Of a stretch of 25,501 nt of DNA, positions 15,805-23,853 are shown one piece after another (within the stretch, counting starts at the first letter, position 1; each line of letters starts with the position of its first letter). Below the pieces are notes generated by a model, which had not been told where the DNA came from, did no database searches, and worked only from the letters and a program-made list of their open reading frames with translations. Source of the stretch: Leucobacter sp. UBA1945 (lineage in GTDB: Bacteria > Actinomycetota > Actinomycetes > Actinomycetales > Microbacteriaceae); contig DDEV01000100.1 of NCBI GenBank assembly GCA_002336855.1, forward strand, positions 1 to 25,501, in the 5' to 3' direction. A program made the translations under genes and the position numbers.

Positions 15805-17364
15805 ATGAGTATCTTTGCGAAGATGTCCCGCGCCGCAGCGGGTCTTGCGACAGCCGCTATTGTGCTGTCTGCGATCGGAATCGGTTCGCCGAACGCAGCG
15901 CACGCCGAGCCTGAACCGCCGGCACTGCCGGGGGCAACCACGACCGAGATCTCGCTCGCGAACTCGCCGTCGGTCTACGGAGATGTTGCGGTGTTCAAGG
16001 TGACCGTCACACTCTCGGCACCAGTGCTCGAGCCGGTTGTGCCTGGGCGGATCGAGGTCGACGGCCAACCTGTCGGTTCGGCGGTGCTGCTGCTCAACGT
16101 CGGAGCGGGCAAGTACACCACGATACTCCCCGCGACAGCGGTGCTCGCCGCAGGCACTCACAGCGTTGTGGCCTTCTTCGATGGAACCCCGGGGGTCGGC
16201 GGCGGGTCGCCTGATGCGCTGCCTTCGCAGAGCGACCCGCTCGAGGTGACGATCGCGCAGCGATCTACCAGCACGGCCATCACCTCTGCGCCGAGCACGT
16301 TCGTCGGGCTTGCCCCGATTGACGTGCGGGCCTCCGTACTCGCGAGCGGCGGAGCGCTCGTCGCTGCGCCGAGTGGAAACGCTGTGCTGCTCGCAGACGG
16401 TGCACCGCTCATCTACGAAGATCTCGACGCCCTCGGCGACGTGTGGTTCGAAGACGTGCTTGTGCCCTGGGGCACCGAAGAGCTCACGGTCGCATACCTC
16501 GGCGACACCGCGGGAAACTTTGCCATCTCTACCTCGGTGCCCGTCGTGGTCACCATGACGCCGATCGCAACCGAGTCGACGCTCACGCTCTCGTCATCCG
16601 AGATCCGTGCCGACCAGTCGTTGACGCTCACGCTGCGCGTGGAGCACAGCGAGGCCTCGTCGAGCATCGACCCGAGCGGGGGAGTGGAGATCCTCATTGA
16701 TGGCAACAGCTACTACTCGGAATACCCCAGTGACAACCTGGGCCCAGCGTCAGATCGTGCTGCGCAGTTCGAGGTGCAGCTGAGCGGCCTATTGCCCGGC
16801 CCCCACGATATCGTCGCGCGCTATATTCCAGCAGACGGATTTACCGGCTCGGAGAGCGCTGTAGCAGAGGTAGTGGTGACCGCGGTCGAGACGGTGCTCA
16901 CAGCGAGCGCGAATCAGGTGAGCGGCACGCCGGCTCGACCGGCCGGAGTCGACGTCGCGGCAACCGCCGTTGTGCCGGAGGACGGGCCGACGCTGTACTC
17001 CATGCCGGTGGCTTCGGGATACCCGGTCGACGGCTACGTGCAGGCCTTCGTCGGCTCGAGGCCCCTTGGTGATCCTGTCGTGCTCGCGAACGGTGCGGGG
17101 CACGTGAAGTTTTCTGGCCTCGCAGCGGGGCAGCACGACGTAGAGCTGCGGTTCACCCCGACAGAAGCTGGCATGCTGTCGAGCTCAGCACGCGTGCTGG
17201 TGACGATCAACGCCGATGTGAACCCGAATGGTTCGGGCGGCACCGGCGGCTCGCTCAGCGACACGGGCGGTGTCGGGCCGATGCCGTATCTCGCTGGGGC
17301 GCTCGCGCTCGCGCTGGCCGGCGCAGGGGCGCTGCTGCTCTCCCGTCGACACCGCGCCTTGTGA
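15805..17364 (+). CDS. Secreted Ig-like repeat surface protein with C-terminal sorting signal
   Basis: 520 aa. A Sec signal peptide (MSIFAKMSRAAAG..., likely cut after AHA at 34) is followed by four bacterial Ig-like repeats of about 90-110 residues. Each starts with a T-x-(I/L)-(S/T)-x-(A/S/N) strand and ends with an H-D/S-V-x-A-x-(F/Y) type strand. The tail has a Gly/Ser linker, LSDTG at 485-489, a hydrophobic helix (~496-514) and RRHRAL: an LPXTG-like sorting signal with Ser in place of Pro. It is probably cell-wall linked or membrane anchored; no sortase gene is in the window. ATG 15805 fits the signal peptide; the open frame upstream runs over the kinase gene. The upstream 88 nt hold only a 6-bp hairpin (15728-15733 with 15746-15751) and a poor -10 (TTGTAT, 15793-15798). 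Confidence 0.85.
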   Translation: MSIFAKMSRAAAGLATAAIVLSAIGIGSPNAAHAEPEPPALPGATTTEISLANSPSVYGDVAVFKVTVTLSAPVLEPVVPGRIEVDGQPVGSAVLLLNVGAGKYTTILPATAVLAAGTHSVVAFFDGTPGVGGGSPDALPSQSDPLEVTIAQRSTSTAITSAPSTFVGLAPIDVRASVLASGGALVAAPSGNAVLLADGAPLIYEDLDALGDVWFEDVLVPWGTEELTVAYLGDTAGNFAISTSVPVVVTMTPIATESTLTLSSSEIRADQSLTLTLRVEHSEASSSIDPSGGVEILIDGNSYYSEYPSDNLGPASDRAAQFEVQLSGLLPGPHDIVARYIPADGFTGSESAVAEVVVTAVETVLTASANQVSGTPARPAGVDVAATAVVPEDGPTLYSMPVASGYPVDGYVQAFVGSRPLGDPVVLANGAGHVKFSGLAAGQHDVELRFTPTEAGMLSSSARVLVTINADVNPNGSGGTGGSLSDTGGVGPMPYLAGALALALAGAGALLLSRRHRAL

Positions 17365-17398
17365 GGTGCTGCGCGGCCCCGCGGGGTCTATGACCGGG

Positions 17399-17404
17399 TA
17401 GACT
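17399..17404 (+). promoter_or_regulatory. -10 box for purN, leaderless type
   Basis: TAGACT is followed by 6 nt and GTG 17411, and there is no Shine-Dalgarno. The box lies in the 46-nt gap after the surface-protein gene. A -35 match is not evident. Confidence 0.55.
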
Positions 17405-17410
17405 GTATGG

Positions 17411-17995
17411 GTGCTGAAGGTCGTGGTCTTGATCTCAGGCGGTGGGAGCAACCTCAAAGCGTTGCTCGACGCCGCCGCTGAACCCACCTACCCTGCGAAG
17501 GTCGTCGCCGTTGGCAGCGACACCGACGCTGCGGGGCTCGAGCATGCCCGTGCAGCGGGTATTGACACCTTCGTAGTGCGACCGCGCGACTTCGAGAACC
17601 GCGACGCGTGGGGCGAGGCGTTTGCCGCCGAGATCCGCACATTTGCGCCCGATCTCGTCGTGAGCGCAGGTCTCATGCGGGTGCTGCCTGGCGGCTTCGT
17701 GAGCGAGTTCTCGCCGCGCCTCATCAACACGCACCCGGCACTGCTGCCGCTCTTTCCGGGCGCTCACGCCGTGCGCGACGCGCTCGCCGCAGGCGCCACC
17801 GAGACGGGTGTGACCGTGCACATCATCGACGAGGGCGTCGACACAGGCCCGGTCTTGCGTCAACGCGCAGTGTCGATCCTCGCCGAAGAAAGCGAAGACG
17901 AACTGCACGAACGAATCAAGCAGATCGAACGACCCCTTCTCGTAGACACCGTGCGCGACATTGCGACCGGCGCGCTACCCCTGACCCCCGCGTAA
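17411..17995 (+). CDS. purN: Phosphoribosylglycinamide (GAR) formyltransferase
   Basis: 194-aa cytoplasmic enzyme that transfers a formyl group from 10-formyl-THF to GAR, the third step of purine synthesis. The GGGSNLKALL loop at 10-19 binds the substrate phosphate. N106, H108 (INTHPALLP) and D144 (DEGVDTGPV) are the catalytic trio, at the same numbers as in E. coli PurN. It starts at GTG 17411 directly behind a leaderless-type promoter. purH follows after 29 nt, so the two are one operon. Confidence 0.96.
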   Translation: MLKVVVLISGGGSNLKALLDAAAEPTYPAKVVAVGSDTDAAGLEHARAAGIDTFVVRPRDFENRDAWGEAFAAEIRTFAPDLVVSAGLMRVLPGGFVSEFSPRLINTHPALLPLFPGAHAVRDALAAGATETGVTVHIIDEGVDTGPVLRQRAVSILAEESEDELHERIKQIERPLLVDTVRDIATGALPLTPA

Positions 17996-18024
17996 TAAGC
18001 GCAACAAGCAATAGGAGCCCTCGC

Positions 18025-19683
18025 ATGGCAGTTCAGAGCCAAGACCCCAGCCTCTACGAACACCGCGATCAGATCGAGGTGCGCCGCGCGCTCATCTCGG
18101 TGAGCGACAAGAGCGGTCTGCTCGAGCTCGCCGAAGCCCTCGCTGGCGCCGGCGTCGAGATCGTGTCGACCGGATCGACCGCGCAGACCATTCGCGACGC
18201 CGGGCACAGCGTGACCGACGTCGCAGACGTCACTGGTTTTGCAGAGGCGCTCGACGGCCGCGTGAAGACCCTGCACCCCGCAGTGCACTCGGGGCTGCTC
18301 GCAGATCTGCGTCTCGCAGGCCACCGCGAGCAACTCGCGGCTCTCGGCTTCGCTCCCTTCGAACTCGTCGTCGTGAACCTCTATCCCTTCGAGCAGACTG
18401 TTGCGGCGGGCAAGCCCGCGGCCGACGTGATCGAGAATGTTGACATCGGTGGCCCCGCCATGGTGCGCGCAACCGCGAAGAATCACGCGAACGCGGCAAT
18501 CGTCGTGTCGCCCGCGCGCTACGACGAGGTGATTGCCGCGGTGCAGGCCGGCGGCACCACGCTCGAGCTGCGTCGCTCGCTCGCTACCGAGGCGTTCGTG
18601 CACACCGCACAGTACGACGCTGCGGTCGCGAACTGGTTCCTCGATCAAGAAGACGCCGCCTGGGGCGCCCTGCCCGTTGACGAAGATGTCGAGGCCGACG
18701 AGTCGGTCGACGCCATCTTCTCGCAGAGCGAGGCCTACGTGGGCTACGAGGTGTTCGGCCTGCGCGAGTCGGTGCTGCGCTATGGCGAGAACAGCCACCA
18801 GCGCGCCGCGCTGTTCAGCGAGAACGAGGGCGCCGGCATCGCCCAGGCAACCCAGCTGCACGGCAAAGAGATGTCGTACAACAACTACGTTGACGCAGAC
18901 GCGGCAGTGCGTGCGGCCTTCGATCACGAGCGCCCCGCGGTCGCGATCATCAAGCACGCGAACCCGTGCGGTATCGCGGTCGCTCCTGAGGGCGCGGCAG
19001 ATCCCATCGCGGCAGCGCACGAGCTTGCGCACGCCTGCGACCCTGTCTCGGCGTTCGGTGGCGTGATCGCTGCGAACCGCATCGTGACGGCGGGAATGGC
19101 TGCCACCGTCGCCGAGATCTTCACCGAGGTGATCGTTGCGCCCGGCTTCGAGCCCGAGGCCGTCGAGATTCTCACGAAGAAGAAGAACGTGCGCCTGCTG
19201 GTGCTGCCGGCCGACTTCACGCAGAACCCGGTCGAGCTGCGCCAGGTCTCGGGTGGCTTCTTGCTGCAGGACGCCGACCGCTCGTTCGCACCCGCATCGT
19301 CGTGGACCCTCGCAGCCGGTGCCGCGGCAGACGAAGCGACGCTTGCCGAGCTCGAGTTCGCGTGGCGTTCGTGCCGCGCAGTGAAGTCGAACGGCATTCT
19401 GCTGACCTCGGGTGGTGCCTCGGTCGGCGTTGGCATGGGGCAGGTCAACCGTGTCGACTCATGTCGCCTCGCAGTCACCAGGGCGGGGGATCGCGCCAAC
19501 GGTGCGGTCGCGGCCTCAGACGCGTTCTTCCCATTTGCAGACGGCCTGCAGGTGCTGCTCGACGCGGGCGTGCGCGCGGTCGTTCAGCCCGGTGGGTCTG
19601 TGCGCGATGAAGAGGTCATCGCGGCCGCCGAAGCTGCTGGCGTGACGATGTACTTCACCGGCGAACGCCACTTCTTCCACTAA
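18025..19683 (+). CDS. purH: Bifunctional AICAR transformylase/IMP cyclohydrolase
   Basis: 552-aa enzyme for the last two steps to IMP. The N-terminal MGS-like IMP cyclohydrolase domain covers ~20-220, with STGSTAQTI (48-56) and GRVKTLHP (78-85). The AICAR transformylase domain covers ~230-552, with ENSHQRAA (255-262), SYNNYVDADAA (284-294) and KHANPCG (310-316), where K310 and H311 are catalytic. ATG 18025 has AGGAG 7 nt upstream. The open frame extends upstream to 17608, but that part overlaps purN out of frame. Length is normal for the family. Confidence 0.97.
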   Translation: MAVQSQDPSLYEHRDQIEVRRALISVSDKSGLLELAEALAGAGVEIVSTGSTAQTIRDAGHSVTDVADVTGFAEALDGRVKTLHPAVHSGLLADLRLAGHREQLAALGFAPFELVVVNLYPFEQTVAAGKPAADVIENVDIGGPAMVRATAKNHANAAIVVSPARYDEVIAAVQAGGTTLELRRSLATEAFVHTAQYDAAVANWFLDQEDAAWGALPVDEDVEADESVDAIFSQSEAYVGYEVFGLRESVLRYGENSHQRAALFSENEGAGIAQATQLHGKEMSYNNYVDADAAVRAAFDHERPAVAIIKHANPCGIAVAPEGAADPIAAAHELAHACDPVSAFGGVIAANRIVTAGMAATVAEIFTEVIVAPGFEPEAVEILTKKKNVRLLVLPADFTQNPVELRQVSGGFLLQDADRSFAPASSWTLAAGAAADEATLAELEFAWRSCRAVKSNGILLTSGGASVGVGMGQVNRVDSCRLAVTRAGDRANGAVAASDAFFPFADGLQVLLDAGVRAVVQPGGSVRDEEVIAAAEAAGVTMYFTGERHFFH

Positions 19684-19739
19684 TTTCTTATATCCATTTC
19701 GCGGGCGCAAGCCCTCGGCATCGTAGACAGGTCGAACCC

Positions 19740-20099
19740 ATGGAAACTCTGAAGAACGTACTGCTCGTACTGCACATCGCAGGCTTCGCCGGCATCATCG
19801 GCGGCGTCATGATGCAGATGCCCAAGGTGAAAGAGGGCACAGCAAAGATCAATGGCGCCATTCTGCACAGCTCGCTGCTGCAGCTCGTCACCGGGCTCGC
19901 TCTCGTTGGCATGGCCTACGGCATGGGCAACGGCGACTTCGTGAACAACGCGAAGATCGGCGTCAAGACCGTCGTGGTCATCGCTATCGTCGTCATCGCG
20001 CTTGTCTTCAAGAAGAAGCAGAACGTGAGCGCCGGCGTGTTCGGTGCGATCGGCGGCCTCGCGCTGCTCAACATGGTGATCGCCGTCATGTGGCACTAA
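19740..20099 (+). CDS. Small four-helix membrane protein, unknown function
   Basis: 119 aa. Hydrophobic segments lie at about 7-26, 40-61, 75-90 and 98-117, with lysine-rich turns (MPKVKEGTAK and KKKQN) that place loops inside. No catalytic motif is recognised. It follows purH by 56 nt. A TAGACA box (19724-19729) lies 10 nt before the ATG, so it may have its own transcript with a leader of only a few nt, or be read through from purH. The transcript ends at the strong terminator 13 nt past its stop. Confidence 0.75.
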   Translation: METLKNVLLVLHIAGFAGIIGGVMMQMPKVKEGTAKINGAILHSSLLQLVTGLALVGMAYGMGNGDFVNNAKIGVKTVVVIAIVVIALVFKKKQNVSAGVFGAIGGLALLNMVIAVMWH

Positions 20100-20111
20100 T
20101 ACTCAGTGCAA

Positions 20112-20156
20112 CGCGAAGGCTCCCCGTCCGCTCGGATCGGGGAGCCTTTCGCGTTT
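20112..20156. terminator. Strong hairpin terminator
   Basis: An 11-bp perfect stem pairs 20116-20126 with 20138-20148 around an 11-nt loop. It can be extended by CGCG on each side (20112-20115 with 20150-20153) with one bulged T, and TTT follows. It lies between convergent genes and probably ends the purNH-side transcript, possibly also the minus-strand GDPD transcript. The remaining ~85 nt to the GDPD stop show nothing notable. Confidence 0.85.
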
Positions 20157-20242
20157 GCCGAGCCCGGGGAGTGCGCCTCGGTCTAGCTCGGGCGCGCGTG
20201 ATGCGCACTCGGCGATCGGTGCTCGACGCGCGGCTCGTCGGC

Positions 20243-22090
20243 CTAGAACACCGCGACGAAGCGCGTGAGCGCGTCTACGAGCGTTCCAGCCAGCCCCGTC
20301 TCTTGCCGCATCTCGCTGCGCGCAGCGAGCGCGACGTCGGGGTGGTCGGTGATGACGCCGTCCGCGTCTCGTCGAAGCAGGTCGCGCATGCTCGCGTCGT
20401 CGTTCACCGTCCAGCTGAAGAACCCGAGCCCCGCGCGATATGCCGCGTTCTGAATTTCCTGAGTGGCAGACCACTCTTCGACCACGACGAAGTCGGCGTC
20501 GGTTTCGGGAACATCGATGCCCGCGAACGCAAGAATGTAGCCCACCGTCGCATCTGGGCGCAGCTGCTTCAGCTCGGTGGCGACCGGATTATCGAGGGTG
20601 TGAAAGATATTGTTGTCCATCGCGTCGAGCGAATCGAGCTCGGCCACCAGCAGCGGTACGCGGTCGGGAGTGTCGAGACCCCCTGACTTCACCTCGATCA
20701 GCAGCGGCATCTCGAGCTGCTGTGCGCGCCGCACGTAATCTTCGAGCGAAGGAATTTTGGCCTCATGCCCAAACTGATCGCGCACCGTGATCTGTGTCAG
20801 CTCGTCGAGGGTCAGATCTTTGACTTTCGCGCTCATGCCTGCGAGTCGATCGAGCGCCCCATCGTGCATCACCACGAATCGCTTGTCGGCGGTCTGCATC
20901 ACGTCGATCTCCACGAGGTCGGGATCGGCAGCGACCGCCGCCTCGAGACCTGAAATCGTGTTCTCCACGCCACCGTCGCTGAAGCCGCGATGGCCGAGCA
21001 CGAGCGTGTTCGGGTGCTGTGACAACTGCTGCATCGTGCCGAGGTGAACGAATCCGAATGCGATCGCGACCACGGCGGCCGCCGCGATCAGGGTGCCGAG
21101 TTGCTTTCGAGGGCGGGCGGTTTGGGGCCCGAGCTTACGGGTGTTTCGAAGAGGATCAGCCGCCTCAACTGGCTCGAGGCGCACAGCCGCGAGCTGATCC
21201 TCGCGCTCTGAAACAAGCGTGAGCAGCACGGCACCGAGCAACGAAAGCACGAACGCGGTGAGCGCGAGGCCGAGCACTTGGGCAATACCCAGACTGAACG
21301 CGGCCACCGCGGGCGAGGCTGCCGGGGCGGCGATATCGGTGATCGCCGTGGGTGCGATGGCGAGCGCGGTGAGCGCGACAGTCGCCACGCCCGCGAGCAT
21401 CAGCACGATGACGACTGCCAGCACGACGCGCACCGCAGCCCAGCCGCGAGTGAGTCGCCAGCTGAGCCGCATCGATCTTCCGCCCGTTGCAGTGGTGAGG
21501 GCGAACACTGGCAGGCTCAGGGAAAAGCGCAGATTCAGCAGCGCTACGAGCAGCATGAAGCCTGTCCAGATCGCGCTGGTCATAGGGCTCTTCAGCAGCT
21601 CGCCCGAGATGAACGAGGGCACAGCGATGCCCTGAGAAAGAACCGATGCGAAACCGAAACCACTGAGGGGCACGATGAAGAAGAGGTAGCAGAAGAGTGA
21701 GAACGACGAAGGGCGAAGCAGCTTCCTCGCGGTGGCGCGCGTATCCTCCCAGATCGCGGTCGCGCTCAGCGATTCCCGGCGCTGTGCGTGGCGCAGCATT
21801 GTGACGAGCACGATGAACTGCAGAGAGGCGATCCAGAACGCCAGCAACATGATGACGACGATCAGCGTGAGCGAGATGCCAATGCCGCCGGTGAAGTGCA
21901 GCGCGCTGAAGTCGAGCCCGACCATGCCGTTCGCACGCAAAGCCTCGCGAAAGAGCCAGGCGATGAGCGGGCTCACCACGACCAGCATGAGCAACTGAAA
22001 CCCAAGCATGGTCGAGGTCAGCGGCAGCCAGGCGTGCCGCACGGTTTGCCAGGCCCGACTGAGCAGGGCGAACGGCGAAATACGGTGCAT
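20243..22090 (-). CDS. Glycerophosphodiester phosphodiesterase with N-terminal membrane domain
   Basis: 615-aa membrane protein. Residues ~20-295 form a six- to seven-helix membrane domain as found in fused GDPD proteins. A charged linker (~296-330) and another helix (~332-352) follow, so the catalytic domain is probably outside. The GDPD barrel begins at LVLGHRGFSDGG, with H367/R368, E394 and D396 (VEIDV), H409/D410 (MHDG) and E466/K468 (IEVKSGG) as the metal and catalytic residues. It should cleave glycerophosphodiesters such as deacylated phospholipids or teichoic-acid fragments to glycerol-3-phosphate; the exact substrate is unknown. The promoter is leaderless type: TATGAT, 6 nt, ATG 22090. 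Confidence 0.93.
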   Translation of the reverse strand: MHRISPFALLSRAWQTVRHAWLPLTSTMLGFQLLMLVVVSPLIAWLFREALRANGMVGLDFSALHFTGGIGISLTLIVVIMLLAFWIASLQFIVLVTMLRHAQRRESLSATAIWEDTRATARKLLRPSSFSLFCYLFFIVPLSGFGFASVLSQGIAVPSFISGELLKSPMTSAIWTGFMLLVALLNLRFSLSLPVFALTTATGGRSMRLSWRLTRGWAAVRVVLAVVIVLMLAGVATVALTALAIAPTAITDIAAPAASPAVAAFSLGIAQVLGLALTAFVLSLLGAVLLTLVSEREDQLAAVRLEPVEAADPLRNTRKLGPQTARPRKQLGTLIAAAAVVAIAFGFVHLGTMQQLSQHPNTLVLGHRGFSDGGVENTISGLEAAVAADPDLVEIDVMQTADKRFVVMHDGALDRLAGMSAKVKDLTLDELTQITVRDQFGHEAKIPSLEDYVRRAQQLEMPLLIEVKSGGLDTPDRVPLLVAELDSLDAMDNNIFHTLDNPVATELKQLRPDATVGYILAFAGIDVPETDADFVVVEEWSATQEIQNAAYRAGLGFFSWTVNDDASMRDLLRRDADGVITDHPDVALAARSEMRQETGLAGTLVDALTRFVAVF

Positions 22091-22096
22091 CCATTG

Positions 22097-22102
22097 ATCA
22101 TA
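22097..22102 (-). promoter_or_regulatory. -10 box for GDPD gene, leaderless type
   Basis: TATGAT on the minus strand is followed by 6 nt and ATG 22090. It is the best match to the consensus TATAAT among the leaderless-type boxes here. Confidence 0.6.
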
Positions 22103-22161
22103 TTGCCGGGGCGGTGCGGCCTGCTCGAAACGTGAACCGTGCCCCGGAGATGCGTGAGTTA

Positions 22162-22228
22162 CGTGCGAGATATGCGCAACGTACGGCAGAATCTGCGAAA
22201 TTCTCGTACGCAGTGCATATCTCGCACG
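22162..22228. repeat. Large imperfect palindrome in the GDPD-pirin intergenic region
   Basis: Three nested paired blocks make one 67-nt inverted repeat: 22162-22175 with 22215-22228 (14 bp), 22180-22185 with 22205-22210 (6 bp, CGTACG) and 22188-22192 with 22200-22204 (5 bp), around a 7-nt apical loop. The interruptions are a 4x4 internal loop and a 2-nt bulge. There is no T tract, and it stands between divergent genes, so it is not a terminator. It could be a REP/MITE-like element or a large operator. Confidence 0.75.
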
Positions 22229-22232
22229 CTGT

Positions 22233-22295
22233 GCTGGTGGCTGGTGGCTGGTGGCTGGTGGCTGGTGGCTGGTGGTTGATGGCTGATGGCTGATG
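22233..22295 (+). repeat. Heptamer tandem repeat (GCTGGTG), nine units
   Basis: Six perfect GCTGGTG units (22233-22274) are followed by GTTGATG and two GCTGATG units. The array begins 4 bp after the palindrome. Each perfect unit plus the next G spells GCTGGTGG, the E. coli Chi octamer. All reading frames through it are low-complexity and no gene uses it. Confidence 0.92.
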
Positions 22296-22353
22296 GCTGC
22301 TCAGAACAAGTAGCCGGGGCCATCCCCGCCGCGGAATATCTTGCCGCACTGGC

Positions 22354-22410
22354 CGGTTGCAACCGAGCAAGAGTATGTTGGCAAGTGACGTTGGCCTCGG
22401 CCCTGAGGCC
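22354..22410 (+). promoter_or_regulatory. Candidate pirin promoter with palindromic operator and leader hairpin
   Basis: CGGTTGCAACCG (22354-22365) is a perfect 12-bp palindrome. TATGTT (22374-22379) can be a -10, which places the palindrome over the spacer and -35. A 6-bp hairpin (22393-22398 with 22405-22410) lies in the would-be leader before the ribosome site. The operator reading is inference. The stretch 22103-22161 and the remaining 22296-22353 show no further signal. Confidence 0.4.
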
Positions 22411-22432
22411 CGCCCAGCAGCAGAGGAGCGCA

Positions 22433-23428
22433 ATGAGCAATCTCGAAACGGGCCAAGACATCGCGGTGCTCGGGCCGGGCGAACCATGCACCTCCGTCGA
22501 GGTGCTCACGCCGCGCGAGGTGCCCCTCGGGGGCCTGAGGGCCATGACGGTCTACCGCACCCTGCCGCAGCGGGGCCGCTCGCTTGTCGGCGCGTGGTGC
22601 TTTCTCGATCACTACGGGCCCGACGACGTATCGATCACGGGCGGCATGAACGTATCGCGCCACCCGCACACGGGGCTCGCCACGGTGTCATGGCTGTTCA
22701 CCGGGGGCATCAACCACCTCGACTCGGCTGGGGTAGCGGCCCCGGTGCTGCCGGGCGAACTGAATCTCATGCTCGCAGGCCGCGGCATCACGCACCAAGA
22801 GCTCAGCGCGCCCGGCACAAAACTGCTGCACGGCGTGCAGCTCTGGTACGCGCTGCCGGAGGGCGCGCGTTTCGGCGACAACGGCTTCGCACACTACGCG
22901 CCCGAGCCCGTGCATGTCGAGGGTATGACCGCGAGCGTGTTCATCGGTGAGCTCTTGAGCTCAGTGTCGCCCGTCGATACGCGCACCACACCGCTGCTCG
23001 GCGCCGAACTGCTGCTCGAGCCCGGGGCGAGGGTCTCATTCGCGGTGCGCCCCGATTTCGAGCACGCCGTGCTCGCCGAGTCAGACGAACTCGTGGTGAA
23101 CGGCACCGCGCTCGCACACCGCTCGCTCGCCTACGTGCCGACCGGTGCAGACACACTGACGCTTGAAGCCGGCGATCATGGCGCCCGCGTGATCCTGCTC
23201 GGCGGCGTGCCTTTCGGCGAAGAGATCGTCATGTGGTGGAACTTCGTCGGCCGCGATCACGATGAGATTGTCGAGTTTCGCCGTAGGTATCAGGCCGAGC
23301 TCGGTTTTGAGGCAGAGGATCCGCGAGATGCCGGCAAACCGCCCCTGTTCGGCGAGTTTCCCGAGGGGCAGCCGGCCCCGATCCCGGCCCCGGTGCTGCC
23401 GCTCACCAGGCTGCGCTCGCGCCGCTAG
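22433..23428 (+). CDS. Pirin family protein
   Basis: 331-aa bicupin. The N-terminal cupin has the pirin metal ligands H77 and H79 (SRHPHTGL), H121 and E123 (THQEL), spaced as in pirin and YhhW. The C-terminal part (VPFGEEIVMWWNFVGR) is the usual pirin_C region. Members act as quercetin 2,3-dioxygenase-like enzymes or redox-sensitive partners; the role here is unknown. ATG 22433 has a GAGGAG ribosome site about 4 nt upstream; the frame is open to 22286 but that part covers the leader signals. A small GNAT-like gene follows after 33 nt, probably in the same operon. Confidence 0.92.
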   Translation: MSNLETGQDIAVLGPGEPCTSVEVLTPREVPLGGLRAMTVYRTLPQRGRSLVGAWCFLDHYGPDDVSITGGMNVSRHPHTGLATVSWLFTGGINHLDSAGVAAPVLPGELNLMLAGRGITHQELSAPGTKLLHGVQLWYALPEGARFGDNGFAHYAPEPVHVEGMTASVFIGELLSSVSPVDTRTTPLLGAELLLEPGARVSFAVRPDFEHAVLAESDELVVNGTALAHRSLAYVPTGADTLTLEAGDHGARVILLGGVPFGEEIVMWWNFVGRDHDEIVEFRRRYQAELGFEAEDPRDAGKPPLFGEFPEGQPAPIPAPVLPLTRLRSRR

Positions 23429-23461
23429 ACCACGACCACGACCCAGCGAGAGGAGGGCATC

Positions 23462-23821
23462 ATGCCCGAAGAAAGATTCACCGTAGAGAACCGCAGCGCC
23501 GAGTCGCGCTACGTGCTGCTCGACAGTGAAGCCGAGCATGGCAGCGCCGAGATCGGTGAGGAGTCATACCTCGACTACTCCGCCGACGGTGTCGATCAGC
23601 GCATCATGTACCACACCGGTGTCTCAGAGCATTACGGCGGGCTCGGTCTCGCATCGGTGCTCGTGCGGGCCGCAGTCGAAGACACGATCGCTGCCGGTCG
23701 CAAGATCGTGCCGGTGTGCCCGTACGTCGCGGCCTGGCTGCCGAAGCACCCAGAGTACGCCGAGCACGTGGTTGCCAAAGCCGCAGAGCACCTGGAGGCG
23801 CTGCGCGCGAACCAGGGGTAG
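23462..23821 (+). CDS. Small GNAT-like N-acetyltransferase (YjdJ type)
   Basis: 119-aa compact acetyltransferase-fold protein. YGGLGLASVLV (58-68) is the acetyl-CoA pyrophosphate loop, and VPVCPYVAAWLPKHPEY (83-99), with C86, is the signature of the short GCN5-related group (PF14542). The acceptor is unknown. ATG 23462 has AGGAGG upstream at good spacing. It follows the pirin gene and converges on the YbaK-type gene with a 32-nt gap that holds only a 5-bp hairpin (23835-23839 with 23850-23854). Confidence 0.9.
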   Translation: MPEERFTVENRSAESRYVLLDSEAEHGSAEIGEESYLDYSADGVDQRIMYHTGVSEHYGGLGLASVLVRAAVEDTIAAGRKIVPVCPYVAAWLPKHPEYAEHVVAKAAEHLEALRANQG

Positions 23822-23853
23822 CGCGCGAGCGCGGGCCGGGACTGGTGTGCCGG

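Noticed and set aside
17860..19032. 390-codon open frame antisense to purH
   Set aside because: It lies wholly on the opposite strand of well-supported purN/purH sequence and has no recognisable motif. Long antisense frames are normal in GC-rich genes.
21165..22094. 309-codon frame overlapping the GDPD gene on the same strand
   Set aside because: It encodes Arg/Ala/His-rich low-complexity sequence. The GDPD frame at the same place has membrane helices and continues into a complete catalytic domain.
22162..22228. Rho-independent terminator
   Set aside because: No T-run follows on either strand, and the element sits between divergent genes where no transcript needs to end.
22233..22295. CRISPR array
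   Set aside because: Units are 7 bp with no spacers, and no cas genes are nearby; it is a simple tandem repeat.
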